A program made the position numbers and the translations under genes. Below, one piece after another: positions 27,516 to 36,650 of a stretch of DNA of 37,225 nt. Numbering within the stretch: the first letter of the stretch is position 1; each line of letters begins with the position of its first letter. The DNA is from Planctomycetota bacterium (lineage in GTDB: Bacteria > Planctomycetota > UBA1135 > GCA-002748355): NCBI GenBank assembly GCA_020426005.1, contig JAGQQW010000022.1, positions 1 to 37,225 on the forward strand, written 5' to 3'. The notes beneath the pieces are model-generated. The model saw only the letters and a list, made by a program, of their open reading frames with translations, searched no databases and was not told where the DNA came from.

Positions 27516-29636
27516 TCAACGCCACCGCAACCGCGCAGTCATTCCACCCTGGAACCCACGCGTGAACGTGAAGAACGTCGGCGCAATCGTGATGTTGCCG
27601 CCAACGAGACTCAATGGGATCGTTCCGTTGAGGAGCCCAAGGTTCAGCGTGCACGTGGCTTCGCCGTTGGCGTCGAGCACGCCCGCGAAGTTCGCGCACA
27701 TCGGCAAGTTGATCGCGGACACGAACGCGAACGTGCCATCGTCCGGAGTGAACCAGAGTTCGGATCCATCCGGAAACACCTTCGCCGGCCCTTCACCGCT
27801 GAACCCGAGAAGGATCACGTAGAGCGCATCCTTCCACTCGCTCGAACTCCGGATCGTGAACGTCTTCGCTTGTGGACTCGTGACCGAAATGGTCGTTTCC
27901 GCGGACTCGAGATTCGGCGGCACCATCGGAAGCGTCGCGAGTTCGACCCACGACAGCTGGCTCGCATTGTGCTTCACGTGCGCGGTATAGCTCGCGAAGC
28001 ATGGAATCCTCCGGAACACGGCGCCGACAGTGCGGTCGGGAGTCTGCACGTCGTAGTTGCCGATCTCGATCCGGAGTTTCTGGCCCTTCTTGACGAGCGT
28101 CGCCACCGGCGACAACTCGAAGTCGACGCGTTGACTCGACGGCACCGTGACGAACTCCACAGCAACGCCACCGCTCGCGAGCACGCGTTCGGTCGTGCCA
28201 TCCACGACGATGAGGCGAGCGCCGAGCAACACGTCCTTGCTCGCGCCTTCGACGAAGAGCGAGAACTTCGGGATGCACGCGTACTCGACATCCGCCGCGA
28301 AGGCATCCGTCGTGAAGGACAACGTCGAACGCGGAATCTGGAGCTCGACCTTCGCGAGTTCACCCTTGTCCGCGACGAACTCCGCGGGCCCGTAGTTGGC
28401 GGCGACGGTGTTCTGCACCGTCGAGTCCCCCTCGGTCGCGCCTGGCTGACTCGGCGTCAGACTGTTGAGCTCTCGGAGATAGAGCCGCTCGTTCGTGGCG
28501 CTCGTCGGCGGCCAATCGGAGTACGCGCGATGACGCCAGAGTGAGATCGGCGATGCGTAGTCCGCATCGCTCGACGGCATCTGCGCGATCTCGTAGCCCG
28601 GACCGAGTTCGACCGGCTCGATCGAACCCTTGAGCCAACGCTTCATCCAGGCCTCGGTCAGGAAGATCTGCCGCGCGACCTGATTGGTGTTGAGCGGCAT
28701 GCCGTGCGGCCCGGTCGTCAGATAGCAGCGGTGAGGCGTCGTCGTCGGCAACTTGTCGAGGAGTGCGATCACCCCGCGAGGATCACTCCACGTGTCCTGC
28801 CAACCCGCGAATGCGAGGATCGGCACCGTCGTTTGCTCGAGCAACGACACGAAATCGACACCGGGAATCGATCGAAGATATGCGGCCAGTGTCGCCCCGT
28901 CGTTCTGGTCGATCGCACTCGTGATCTGCGCACGGAACGTCGGATCGAGGTCGACGGTCGGATTGGGGTTCTGGTAGCCGAAGCCCGCGAGGTAGTAGAG
29001 GAACGCGTTGCCTTCCGGAACGAACGCGTCGACGACATGCGGATCGAAGTACCGCGGCACGACGCAGTCGATCTCCGGGAAGGCCTTCGTGCGACGCGTA
29101 TTCGTCGGAAGCGCCTTTCCCGACCACGCTGCGGCTGCCCAAGCATGGACCGCACCTTGGCTATCGCCGAACACTCCCACGCGACCGAGATCGACCTGCC
29201 CCACGAATTGGCTTCCTGCCCACTCGATGATCTCCGCGAGATCGATCCACTCATCGAGTGACCAGAGTTTGCTCGGCTTCCCAGGATTGAGGGTCCTCGC
29301 GTCTCCCTGACCGCGCACGTCGTAGGTCACGACGAAGAAACCCTGACTCACGAGCGCATACGCCTCGAGGCTTCCCGTGCTACGACTCCCCGATAGCCCG
29401 TGGACCATCACGAGCAGCGGCCAACCGCACGACGGCGGTGTCGCGTCGGGATACAGCACATTCGCGAGCGTCTTGTAGCTGTCCGAATACGTGACCGGTT
29501 GATCGACCACGTATTTGGGCACGAAGCCCGTGCGCGGGGGTGTCGGATCCGTGCATTGCGCACGTCCGTGCACACTGCTGGAGAGCAGTGCGAGGACGAG
29601 ACTCGCAATGCAGACGAGAGTCTGGTTCTTGAGCAT
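27516..29636 (-). CDS. Secreted CocE/NonD-type serine hydrolase, paralogue 2
   Basis: A 706-residue secreted hydrolase, paralogous over its whole length to the gene just downstream. Signal peptide 1-25 (LVCIASLVLALLSSSVHG). Catalytic residues are Ser159 in GVFGDSQGA, Asp281 in FAGWQDTWSD and His311 in TTGPHGMPLN. The spacings 159-281-311 are identical to paralogue 1 (163-285-315). The last elbow residue is Ala instead of Gly. The strongest shared block is WSLDEWIDLAEIIEW. The C-terminal module (LYVILLGFSGEG, NFAGVLDANGEATC) matches that of paralogue 1. A -10-like TATAAA lies ~35 nt upstream; the two genes probably form one operon led by this one. Confidence 0.85.
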   Translation of the reverse strand: MLKNQTLVCIASLVLALLSSSVHGRAQCTDPTPPRTGFVPKYVVDQPVTYSDSYKTLANVLYPDATPPSCGWPLLVMVHGLSGSRSTGSLEAYALVSQGFFVVTYDVRGQGDARTLNPGKPSKLWSLDEWIDLAEIIEWAGSQFVGQVDLGRVGVFGDSQGAVHAWAAAAWSGKALPTNTRRTKAFPEIDCVVPRYFDPHVVDAFVPEGNAFLYYLAGFGYQNPNPTVDLDPTFRAQITSAIDQNDGATLAAYLRSIPGVDFVSLLEQTTVPILAFAGWQDTWSDPRGVIALLDKLPTTTPHRCYLTTGPHGMPLNTNQVARQIFLTEAWMKRWLKGSIEPVELGPGYEIAQMPSSDADYASPISLWRHRAYSDWPPTSATNERLYLRELNSLTPSQPGATEGDSTVQNTVAANYGPAEFVADKGELAKVELQIPRSTLSFTTDAFAADVEYACIPKFSLFVEGASKDVLLGARLIVVDGTTERVLASGGVAVEFVTVPSSQRVDFELSPVATLVKKGQKLRIEIGNYDVQTPDRTVGAVFRRIPCFASYTAHVKHNASQLSWVELATLPMVPPNLESAETTISVTSPQAKTFTIRSSSEWKDALYVILLGFSGEGPAKVFPDGSELWFTPDDGTFAFVSAINLPMCANFAGVLDANGEATCTLNLGLLNGTIPLSLVGGNITIAPTFFTFTRGFQGGMTARLRWR

Positions 29637-29670
29637 TCTGGGGCAGCCGAGGCAGTGCGGAGAGTCGTTC

Positions 29671-29676
29671 TTTATA
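29671..29676 (-). promoter_or_regulatory. -10-like element for the hydrolase operon
   Basis: On the minus strand TATAAA lies 34 nt before the ATG at 29636, implying a leader of roughly 28 nt. It is the most AT-rich hexamer in this GC-rich 255-nt gap. No good -35 is seen. The rest of the gap (29677-29891) shows no gene and no clear promoter for the glycosyltransferase that starts at 29892. Confidence 0.35.
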
Positions 29677-29891
29677 ACAGGCCGCGGCAGATCCTTGCGT
29701 AGCCCCCCACAAGTCGACGCCGCCTGCGAGCGGGCCAACTCCGGAGGCGCGACGACCAACCCGCGGCGTCATGGCACATCGCCCGCCATAGTCGATCCAG
29801 CGCATTTTCGACCGATGCCTCGCGCGCGGCCCCCGGACTCGCCCTCCGCCAGGGCTCAAGACGAGCCAGCGCGAACTCCGATCGCCTCTCC

Positions 29892-30923
29892 ATGGCCCCG
29901 AAGTTCCCGCGGTCGCCCGGATCGCCGAGCCACCCTCCGACCACGCGCACCAAGACCGTCGCATTCGATTCGGGACACCTGACCGAGCGTGGAACGGATG
30001 TCGCGCTCTTCGACTACGCGGATCTCAACGAAACGCTCCTCGGCAACCATTCGATCATCTGCTGCCCGGCAGGAGCCGCAATGAACTGCCTCGAGCGATT
30101 CCGCGAACGCTTCGACGTCGTGCTGTATCGATCGATCGCCACCCTCGAACGCGCACTCGCGGGCGTTGACTTCTACTACCGCATGGTTGCAGGTCGCCCG
30201 GATCCCGCGTGGCCGCTACCGAACGTCGTGGGCCTCGAGACGGCGGTGCACACGGTGTTCACTGCCGACGTGCCCTACGGCGACCGCTACGCTGCCATCT
30301 CCGGCTTCGTGGCCGAGCGCCACGCCGATGGATCCGAGCCGCCACCGGTCGTTCCGTACGTCGTGCGTTTGCCGGCCCCAGCCGAGATCGACGTTCGCGA
30401 TGCGCTCGGCATCCCGCGCGATGCGACGGTGCTCGGGCGTCATGGCGGGTACGAAACGTTCGACCTTCCGTTCGCGCAAGACGCGGTGCGTCACGCCGTG
30501 CGCACGCGAGAGGACCTTTGGTTCGTCTTCGTCAACACGATGCCGTTCGATGATCATCCGCGCGTCGTGTTCCTGAACGCGATCGTCGACCCCGGCAAGA
30601 AGGCATCGTTCATCGATGCGTGCGACGGCATGATCCACGCACGAGGGATGGGCGAGTCCTTCGGTCTCGCGTGTGCGGAGTTCGCGATACGTGGCAAACC
30701 GATCATCACTTGGTTCTGCAGTCGCGATCGATTTCACATCGATGTCCTGCGTGACAAGGGCATCTACTACACCGATCGGCAGGACCTCGACCGCATCCTC
30801 CATGCGTTTGCCGCACGCGAAGGCGACTTCGATGCTTACTCGGAGCGATTCGGTCCAGAGACGGTCATGCGCACTTTCGAGGACGTGTTCCTCACTTCGC
30901 CGAGCTCGGCCTGCACGGCTTGA
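29892..30923 (+). CDS. GT-B type glycosyltransferase
   Basis: A 343-residue cytoplasmic protein. After a Pro-rich basic N-terminus (~20 residues), VAFDSGHLTERGTDVALFD, then YADLNETLLGN, matches a conserved N-terminal block (RGT..A.YDYA..NE..LGN.S) of a glycosyltransferase-like family seen in scattered bacteria and, to my recollection, giant viruses. The C-terminal half has a GT-B nucleotide-sugar domain: GRHGGYETFDLPF, FVFVNTMPFDDHPRVVFL, DACDGMIHARGMGESFG, with the E-x7-E motif in GESFGLACAEF (~254-264) and GKPIITW. It probably transfers a sugar to a surface polysaccharide or protein; acceptor unknown. It stands alone, with no adjacent polysaccharide cluster, and converges on the YdjY gene. 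Confidence 0.82.
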   Translation: MAPKFPRSPGSPSHPPTTRTKTVAFDSGHLTERGTDVALFDYADLNETLLGNHSIICCPAGAAMNCLERFRERFDVVLYRSIATLERALAGVDFYYRMVAGRPDPAWPLPNVVGLETAVHTVFTADVPYGDRYAAISGFVAERHADGSEPPPVVPYVVRLPAPAEIDVRDALGIPRDATVLGRHGGYETFDLPFAQDAVRHAVRTREDLWFVFVNTMPFDDHPRVVFLNAIVDPGKKASFIDACDGMIHARGMGESFGLACAEFAIRGKPIITWFCSRDRFHIDVLRDKGIYYTDRQDLDRILHAFAAREGDFDAYSERFGPETVMRTFEDVFLTSPSSACTA

Positions 30924-30941
30924 GGCGTTCGCGCGCGGCGG

Positions 30942-31829
30942 CTACTTCCTCTCTCGCCCGTCCGCGTCCTTGCGCGCGGGATCCTCTTTGCGCACGGAGG
31001 CCTTCTCCGTCTTCTCTGGCTTCGTGGTCGCCTTCTTGACCGTGATCACGAGCGTGCACGGCGTACCGGCGGGAGGAAGCGCTTCCGTGTTCGCGAACCA
31101 GTTCTGATCGTCGCGCGCACGCTCGTGGTCGAGCGTGATGAAGTGGCTGTCCGGCTTCGCATAGTAGGTCGCGATGAAATTGCCTTCGTAGTCGGCGACG
31201 AAGACCGGAGGCTTCCCCTTTTCGATCGGCGCGACGAGCGACTCGAAGTAGATCCAGCGCGCGTTCTCGATCGGCTTCTCCGTCGCCACGTCGATGATCA
31301 GCGCCTCGACGGGCTTCTCGACGAGCTTTTCGTGTTCGTCGTGCCAGCTCACCGTCAACGCGAGTTCGGGTCCGGTTGGTGGAACGACGCGGTAGAGCGG
31401 TGCGCCGGCTTCGTACTCTTCACGAGTCGGTCGTGGCTCGATCTCGATGAAGTCCGCGTTCTTACCTGGCTCGAGGCCCAGCGCGAGGAGCGCTGCGTTG
31501 AGCGAGCTGCCGCGACAACGCAACGTCACGAGCGCTTCGTGCTTCTTGCCGTTGGGACCGATCGCAACGAACTCGAGGAAGTCACGCGTCACCGTGATCT
31601 TTCCTTCGGCGAGGATACGACGCTTGTCCGTATCGACGCGGATGCCCTCCTTGGCGAGCATCTCGGTCACGAGTTCGCGAGGGCTCTTCTTGGAAGCTTC
31701 CTGCTTCTCGTCTTGCTTCGCAGGCTTCGCCTCGCCCGCGGGCGGATCGTCCTGGCGTCGCTCCTGTGGACCGGCGCAAGCGAATCCACAGAGCAGGAGG
31801 GTCATCAGAGTCGGTCTCAGCATCGTCAT
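30942..31829 (-). CDS. YdjY-domain exported protein
   Basis: A 295-residue protein with a short signal (LRPTLMTLLLCGFACAGP); the lipobox is atypical, so lipid anchoring is uncertain. A Lys/Glu/Gln-rich linker follows (~20-50). The YdjY-like domain spans ~55-220: ILAEGKITVTRDFLEFVAI, KKHEALVTLRCRGSSLNAAL, LALGLEPGK. The C-terminus is charged and probably disordered. YdjY domains are of unknown function and common in planctomycetes. Start 31829 or 31823 (AGAG is better spaced for the latter). It is the last gene of the four-gene run, 13 nt after the HEAT gene. Confidence 0.8.
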   Translation of the reverse strand: MTMLRPTLMTLLLCGFACAGPQERRQDDPPAGEAKPAKQDEKQEASKKSPRELVTEMLAKEGIRVDTDKRRILAEGKITVTRDFLEFVAIGPNGKKHEALVTLRCRGSSLNAALLALGLEPGKNADFIEIEPRPTREEYEAGAPLYRVVPPTGPELALTVSWHDEHEKLVEKPVEALIIDVATEKPIENARWIYFESLVAPIEKGKPPVFVADYEGNFIATYYAKPDSHFITLDHERARDDQNWFANTEALPPAGTPCTLVITVKKATTKPEKTEKASVRKEDPARKDADGRERK

Positions 31830-31842
31830 ACTCTCTACATCA

Positions 31843-34617
31843 TCACAGGATTCGATTCGCGAACGCCACGTCTCCTCGCAGAGTCAGCCGCGCAGTATCG
31901 CGCAACGCTGCCGCAGCGTCCTCGTCCTTCGTGCAGCGTGACCGCAGCGCGAGGCCAAACGCCCGGATCGCAGCGCGCGGCGATGCTACGGAAGTCGGCA
32001 GCGTGTCGCGGACCACGACCTCGAAGTTGCGCTCGGTCAGTTGGAGCGATTCGAGGTCGCGCAGTGCGGGCTCGAACGCTCGTAGAGCGCGTTCCCACTC
32101 CCCCGCCTCTGCGGCGATGCGAGCTTCGAACATCCCCAGGATCGTCGCGCAGACCGTACCAGCTCGCGCGGTCTCGCGGGCTTCGGCGACGATGGTCGCC
32201 AGCTTCCCGAGTGCCACCCGGCCTCGGGCAGCGACCTGGAGGAGTCGCGCCTTGGCCTCGACCGGGAATCGCTTCCAAAGATCGTGACGCGCCGGATCGG
32301 CGAGGCATTCGTCGAAGGCTCGCTCCAGAACCGCGCGTGGTTGTCCGGTCATCCAAGCAACGATCGGTGGGATCGCCGGATAGATGGTTTCGATCCGCCC
32401 CGCGATCAGCGATGTCTCGCGTTCCTGCTCGAGGAGGTCGCTGAGGCCGCGCTGCACCGGTGCGGCGCAGATCCGGAACGCGAGCAGTGCTCCTCGACGA
32501 CCGGCATCGTTCGGCAACGCGCCGAGCAGCTCGAGCAACAGCCCTTCGTCGTCCTCGTTTCCCTGCAAGACCCATCGATCGAGACATGCCTCGAGGACAT
32601 CGAGGTGACCGCGTCGCACGAGCAGTGCGCGAGCCGCAGTGATCAGCTCGGGATCCGATTCGTGTCGCACGAACTCCCGAAGGCGTGCGTCGAGGCACGC
32701 CGGGCCTTCGCCACCGAACTCACGCGACCTCAGAGCGAACCACTCGAAGACCTCGGACAACTTGAACGGGTCCCCGTCCGAGGTTCGCGCCAAGACGCCG
32801 AAGAGGTGATCGAAATCACGCTCGTTCAGGACACGCGCGAACGCGCTCCGCAACCTTCGCAGCTTCGCACCGTCCAAGGACTCGAAGCGCGCGAGCAGAC
32901 GTCGTGCAGCCTCGTCATCGCCGTGGATCGCGTGCGCTACCTGCAGGCGTGCCGCGAAGCGCGTCGTGGCCAGGAGGTCGAGAGCCGCAGGCACGTAGTC
33001 GCGCTTGTTCGTTTCCAAGGACTCCACGAGGACGTCGTCGAGCTCGGCGATCGAAGAGCGAACGACGATCGAGAGCGTCGACTCGAGATCCAGCGGTTTC
33101 GGGACCGACAGGTAGGCGCGAAGCGCCGCCGCCCGAACGCTTCTCTTGGGATCGTTCGACAGTACACGGCGCAACGCGGCGGCGATCTCCGGGGTTTGTG
33201 CGTACTGCGAAAGCGCGCGGATCGCGACATAGGACGTCTCTGCCGACTCCGATTCGGCGCGGAGCATGTCGATCCAGAATGCCTGCGGCACGTCCAATCT
33301 CGACTGCGAGAACACGCGCAAGTGGACAGGATGCCTACGGACGAACGCCACCAGCCGCTTCGCGGAACTGCCTTCGGTGATCAGCGTGAGGAAGGCGAGC
33401 TTCGCGAAATCCGGACGATCGGCCTCCACCGAAGCTTCGAGCGTCCGCAGGAGGACCATCCGCCCTTCGTGCGAAGACGCGATTCGCTTTCCGAACGCCG
33501 CGAGCCAGTCGATCTTGACTTCGATGTCGACGGCGTTCTCGATTTCTCGAATTGCACGCTCCGTGCCTGGTCCCGGTATCCGTGCTTCCAAGATGCGAAG
33601 CGCATGAGCACGCGCTTCGGGAACCAGGCGATTCACACGATCGAGGGTCGAGAGAAGCGTCGCTTCGTCGGCCCGCTCGAGGGCACGCACACCGCGCACT
33701 GCGAGGTTCGTATCGTCCGACTCGATGATCGAACCGACGATCCGCGCCGCGACCGCAGGCTCCAAGAACGAGAGCAACTGCTCCGCGATTTCGGAATTCG
33801 CAGCGAGACCTCGGAGCAAAAGCGCATCGATGTCCTTTGGCCAGCCGCGGACATCACACAGGACACATGCACGCAAGCGAAGCGCGTCGTCGATGGACTC
33901 GTCCTTCGCGATGCCGATGACGAGGTCACGAGTCGACGGGGCGATCCACGCACCTTCGAGATCCTCGAGGATCCACGGCAAGGCGTCATCGCGTTCGGTC
34001 AGCCAACGATCGGCGAGTGTCGAGAACGTTCGCGGCGCGCTACGAACGGCGCGGCGCGCGAGGTCTCGATCGTCGTTCGCGGCCAGCATGCGATCCAAGT
34101 CTTTCGGCCGCAGGATGCCGAGGTCGAGGGAGAGGTCGATGGCCGCCGAACGGACATCGTGATCTTCGTCGAGTAGCGCTCCACGCACTGCTGCAACGAG
34201 CGGTGGGGACACATCCCGTGCAGGATCGGACGCACGGCGACGCACGGTGTCCATCAAGAGCCGGGCCGCGATCGCACGCACGGGAGCTACGACGTGGGAC
34301 AACCCGGCGAGCCAGTCCGCGTCGTCCACCGCGCCTTGCATCGATGCGACTCTCAGCCAGAGCACTTCGCCGCGCCAGCCAGCGCCCTTGCAACGAACCT
34401 CGAAGTCGGAGAGGGCCTTCGGCGTCCACGAAACTTCGCTTTCGAGACGGCGCGCACACGCCTCTCGCGGCAGTTCATCGGTCGCCGAGGCCCAAGTTCG
34501 AAACAGATCGGAGGCAGACGCGCGTGGAGGTGCCTCGTTCTGCGCACGCGGACCGGGCGTGATGCCGAGTGCGAGGAGCGCAATGACCGCTCTTGTGAGT
34601 CCCGTCGAGAAACGCAT
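31843..34617 (-). CDS. Secreted HEAT-repeat protein
   Basis: A 924-residue all-helical protein with a signal peptide (VIALLALGITPGPRAQ, ~10-26). From about residue 85 on it is a solenoid of HEAT-like repeats: VAPVRAIAARLLMDTVRRR, LDEDHDVRSAAIDLSLDLG, LSNDPKRSVRAAALRAYLSV, and similar helix pairs to the end. No catalytic motif. HEAT solenoids usually act as protein-protein scaffolds; partners are unknown. The ATG at 34617 shares one base with the upstream nnrD stop (TGATG), showing translational coupling and fixing the start. Much longer reading frames upstream would overlap nnrD entirely and are not coding. Confidence 0.83.
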   Translation of the reverse strand: MRFSTGLTRAVIALLALGITPGPRAQNEAPPRASASDLFRTWASATDELPREACARRLESEVSWTPKALSDFEVRCKGAGWRGEVLWLRVASMQGAVDDADWLAGLSHVVAPVRAIAARLLMDTVRRRASDPARDVSPPLVAAVRGALLDEDHDVRSAAIDLSLDLGILRPKDLDRMLAANDDRDLARRAVRSAPRTFSTLADRWLTERDDALPWILEDLEGAWIAPSTRDLVIGIAKDESIDDALRLRACVLCDVRGWPKDIDALLLRGLAANSEIAEQLLSFLEPAVAARIVGSIIESDDTNLAVRGVRALERADEATLLSTLDRVNRLVPEARAHALRILEARIPGPGTERAIREIENAVDIEVKIDWLAAFGKRIASSHEGRMVLLRTLEASVEADRPDFAKLAFLTLITEGSSAKRLVAFVRRHPVHLRVFSQSRLDVPQAFWIDMLRAESESAETSYVAIRALSQYAQTPEIAAALRRVLSNDPKRSVRAAALRAYLSVPKPLDLESTLSIVVRSSIAELDDVLVESLETNKRDYVPAALDLLATTRFAARLQVAHAIHGDDEAARRLLARFESLDGAKLRRLRSAFARVLNERDFDHLFGVLARTSDGDPFKLSEVFEWFALRSREFGGEGPACLDARLREFVRHESDPELITAARALLVRRGHLDVLEACLDRWVLQGNEDDEGLLLELLGALPNDAGRRGALLAFRICAAPVQRGLSDLLEQERETSLIAGRIETIYPAIPPIVAWMTGQPRAVLERAFDECLADPARHDLWKRFPVEAKARLLQVAARGRVALGKLATIVAEARETARAGTVCATILGMFEARIAAEAGEWERALRAFEPALRDLESLQLTERNFEVVVRDTLPTSVASPRAAIRAFGLALRSRCTKDEDAAAALRDTARLTLRGDVAFANRIL

Positions 34618-35486
34618 CAGCCTTCGACCTCCAGCTCTCGCCAGACGAGCGGAAGTTCTTCGATGACATCCGTCGGCATCAGCCCCCTTCGCGAGCTGCG
34701 CAGTACGCACCGATCGGCGGCGCGTCCGTGAGCCCAGACAGCGGTTCCGACGGCTTCGAAGAGCGGTAATCCGGCAGCAACTGTCGCCACGATCATGCCT
34801 GTCAGGACATCGCCCGAGCCACCGGTCGCGAGGCCGGAGTTGCCGCTCGAGTTGACCCACGTCGTCGTTCCATCGTCGACGATGGTCTGCGGACCCTTCA
34901 GCACGACGATCGCGTTCGCCCTCGTTGCGAGCTCGCGCGCGACGAGGCCGCGACGACTCTGGACGGACGCCACGTCGGCGACACCCAGGAGACGCGCTGC
35001 CTCGCCGGGGTGCGGCGTCAGGATCGTCGGTGCAACTCGCGCACGAAGCCCATCGACGCGACCTGCCCACGCATTGAGGCCGTCGGCATCCACGACCAGG
35101 GGCTTCGGAATCGCGAGACACGCATCCCGCACGAACGCGCTCGCCTCACCGTCGGACGACATCCCTGGTCCGATCGCGACCGCGGTACTCGCCGCGATCG
35201 CATCGTCGAGTTCGTTGACGGCCTCGTTCGCGATGGCGCCCTCGAGCTCGGACAGGCCACGGGAGATGGCTTCGGGCACGGCCAAGAACACGACCGGTTG
35301 TCGCGACCGCGGCACTGCCAACTCGACGAGACCTGCCCCCGAACGCAGCGCCGCCCGTGCGGCGAGGACGATCGCCCCGCACATCCGCTCGCTCCCGCCA
35401 ACGAGCAGGACTCGCCCGCAGGCCCCCTTGTGGGCATCACGGAGCGTGCGCGGATGAAAGCGATTCGGTAGTTGCGGTTCGCTCAA
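34617..35486 (-). CDS. nnrD: ADP/ATP-dependent NAD(P)H-hydrate dehydratase
   Basis: A 289-residue ribokinase-fold enzyme that repairs damaged NADHX/NADPHX back to NAD(P)H. Family motifs are complete: HKGACGRVLLVGGS (~19-32), AIGPGMS (105-111), VVDADGLN (131-138), LTPHPGE (156-162), VLKGPQT (195-201), and the catalytic GNSGLATGGSGDVLTG with Asp226. The protein is the dehydratase domain alone; the N-terminal NADHX epimerase (NnrE) domain often fused to it is absent. The start appears to be TTG at 35486, overlapping the asparaginase stop by 4 nt (TTGA); the next ATG would delete the nucleotide-binding start. Coupled to both neighbours. Confidence 0.95.
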   Translation of the reverse strand: MSEPQLPNRFHPRTLRDAHKGACGRVLLVGGSERMCGAIVLAARAALRSGAGLVELAVPRSRQPVVFLAVPEAISRGLSELEGAIANEAVNELDDAIAASTAVAIGPGMSSDGEASAFVRDACLAIPKPLVVDADGLNAWAGRVDGLRARVAPTILTPHPGEAARLLGVADVASVQSRRGLVARELATRANAIVVLKGPQTIVDDGTTTWVNSSGNSGLATGGSGDVLTGMIVATVAAGLPLFEAVGTAVWAHGRAADRCVLRSSRRGLMPTDVIEELPLVWRELEVEG

Positions 35487-36571
35487 AGTCGCTCGTAGTC
35501 CCGATCGAAGTCCTCATCCCATCGCGAGACCGACCGGCCGACGACGAGACCTCGTGTGTTGCGCAGCGCGCCCGCCAAGAACGGCGCGAGGTCTCCATCG
35601 GTTCGCTCGAGAATTCGACACGCGGCGAGGAGCGCGCCGAGTGCCTTCTCGTAAGCCCGCTTGTTCCCGTCTTCGACCTTCATCGCGATCCCGATCGGGG
35701 GCCGCGCCCCGTAGGCGCGCACACCGATCGCGAAGACGCCTTCCGCACCGCACTTCCCGAAGATGCGCCCACCACCGGCGGACAGAAGCGCCGTGTCGAA
35801 ACGCCCACGACCCGCGATGAAGTGTGGCTCCGCGATCGCGGCGCCCAGAATGCGATCGGCTCCGGCGCGCAGGCGTTCGGGTAGACGCTCCGGATTGGCG
35901 AGGTCTCGGAAGAGCCGTGCGAGCGCCGTGAGCGGGAGCGGCCAGTTCGGAGCACCACAGCCGTCGACCCCGGGAACGAGTCGAGCAGGCGAGATCTCGG
36001 TGAGTTCGGAAAGCAGATCCCGAACCTCGACTTGCACCGGGTGCTCCGGCAACAAGTAACCGTCGAGCGGGGCTCCGAGCCTGCGAGCAGACAACAAGAA
36101 GCCTGCATGCTTGCCGGAACAATTGTTGTGAATGGGCTCGCTCTCGCCGCCAGACGCGTAGAGAGCGATCCGCGCCTGGCGATCCAGTGGATCGTGCGGT
36201 CCGCATGCGAGCGCACTCCGGCCAGCGTGCGCGGCACGTAAGACGCGATCGACGCGTTCGATGTGCGATTCGTCGCCGCTATGGCTCGCGAACAGGATCG
36301 CACGGGTCGAAGCATCGAACCCGTGACTCTCGAAACCCTCCCATGCGAAGTGCGGCAAGAGTTGGAAGGGCTTGAGTGCAGACCGCGGATATACGAATCG
36401 CTCGATCGAGCCACCGGCATCGACGATCTCGTCACCTTCGTACACGACCCACGAACCACGGTGGACCGACTCGACGTACTCCCCGCGCAACACGCGGCAG
36501 AGAACCGGAGGGGCGTCGTGCGGCACGACGACATCGAACGACGCAATGTCTTCAACAGGCTCTCGGATCAT
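35483..36571 (-). CDS. L-asparaginase, Rhizobium etli AsnII (PF06089) type
   Basis: A 362-residue enzyme of the asparaginase class unrelated to E. coli AnsA/AnsB and structurally like serine beta-lactamases. The S-x-x-K pair is Ser64/Lys67 in RSALKPFQ. The zinc-site residues expected from the R. etli enzyme are Cys151 and Lys154 in HNNCSGKHAGF and Cys205 in DGCGAPN. ASHSGDESH and FGKCGAEGVFAIG are also conserved. It hydrolyses asparagine to aspartate and ammonia. No signal peptide. ATG 36571 was chosen with GCGGGG 4-5 nt upstream; an in-frame GTG at 36607 is possible. It is first in the four-gene run ending at 30942. Confidence 0.93.
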   Translation of the reverse strand: MIREPVEDIASFDVVVPHDAPPVLCRVLRGEYVESVHRGSWVVYEGDEIVDAGGSIERFVYPRSALKPFQLLPHFAWEGFESHGFDASTRAILFASHSGDESHIERVDRVLRAAHAGRSALACGPHDPLDRQARIALYASGGESEPIHNNCSGKHAGFLLSARRLGAPLDGYLLPEHPVQVEVRDLLSELTEISPARLVPGVDGCGAPNWPLPLTALARLFRDLANPERLPERLRAGADRILGAAIAEPHFIAGRGRFDTALLSAGGGRIFGKCGAEGVFAIGVRAYGARPPIGIAMKVEDGNKRAYEKALGALLAACRILERTDGDLAPFLAGALRNTRGLVVGRSVSRWDEDFDRDYERL

Positions 36572-36636
36572 CGAACCCCGCTTTCGTCGCGCTCCTTCAC
36601 CCCACACGGCAAAGGTCGCGCGATCGTGGACGACGC

Positions 36637-36644
36637 ACTATAAA
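36637..36644. promoter_or_regulatory. Candidate bidirectional -10 element
   Basis: The block ACTATAAA contains TATAAA on the plus strand (36639-36644), ending 6 nt before the ATG at 36651, and TATAGT on the minus strand (36642-36637), ~66 nt before the asparaginase start. The two -10 hexamers overlap symmetrically in a 79-nt divergent gap. No -35 matches consensus on either side. The plus-strand transcript would be leaderless. Confidence 0.4.
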
Positions 36645-36650
36645 TCAGGC

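Noticed and set aside
32284..34176. A 630-codon plus-strand open frame opposite the HEAT gene
   Set aside because: Composition is Arg/Asp/Glu/Gln-rich without any domain. The HEAT gene on the other strand is coupled to nnrD and has clear helical repeats.
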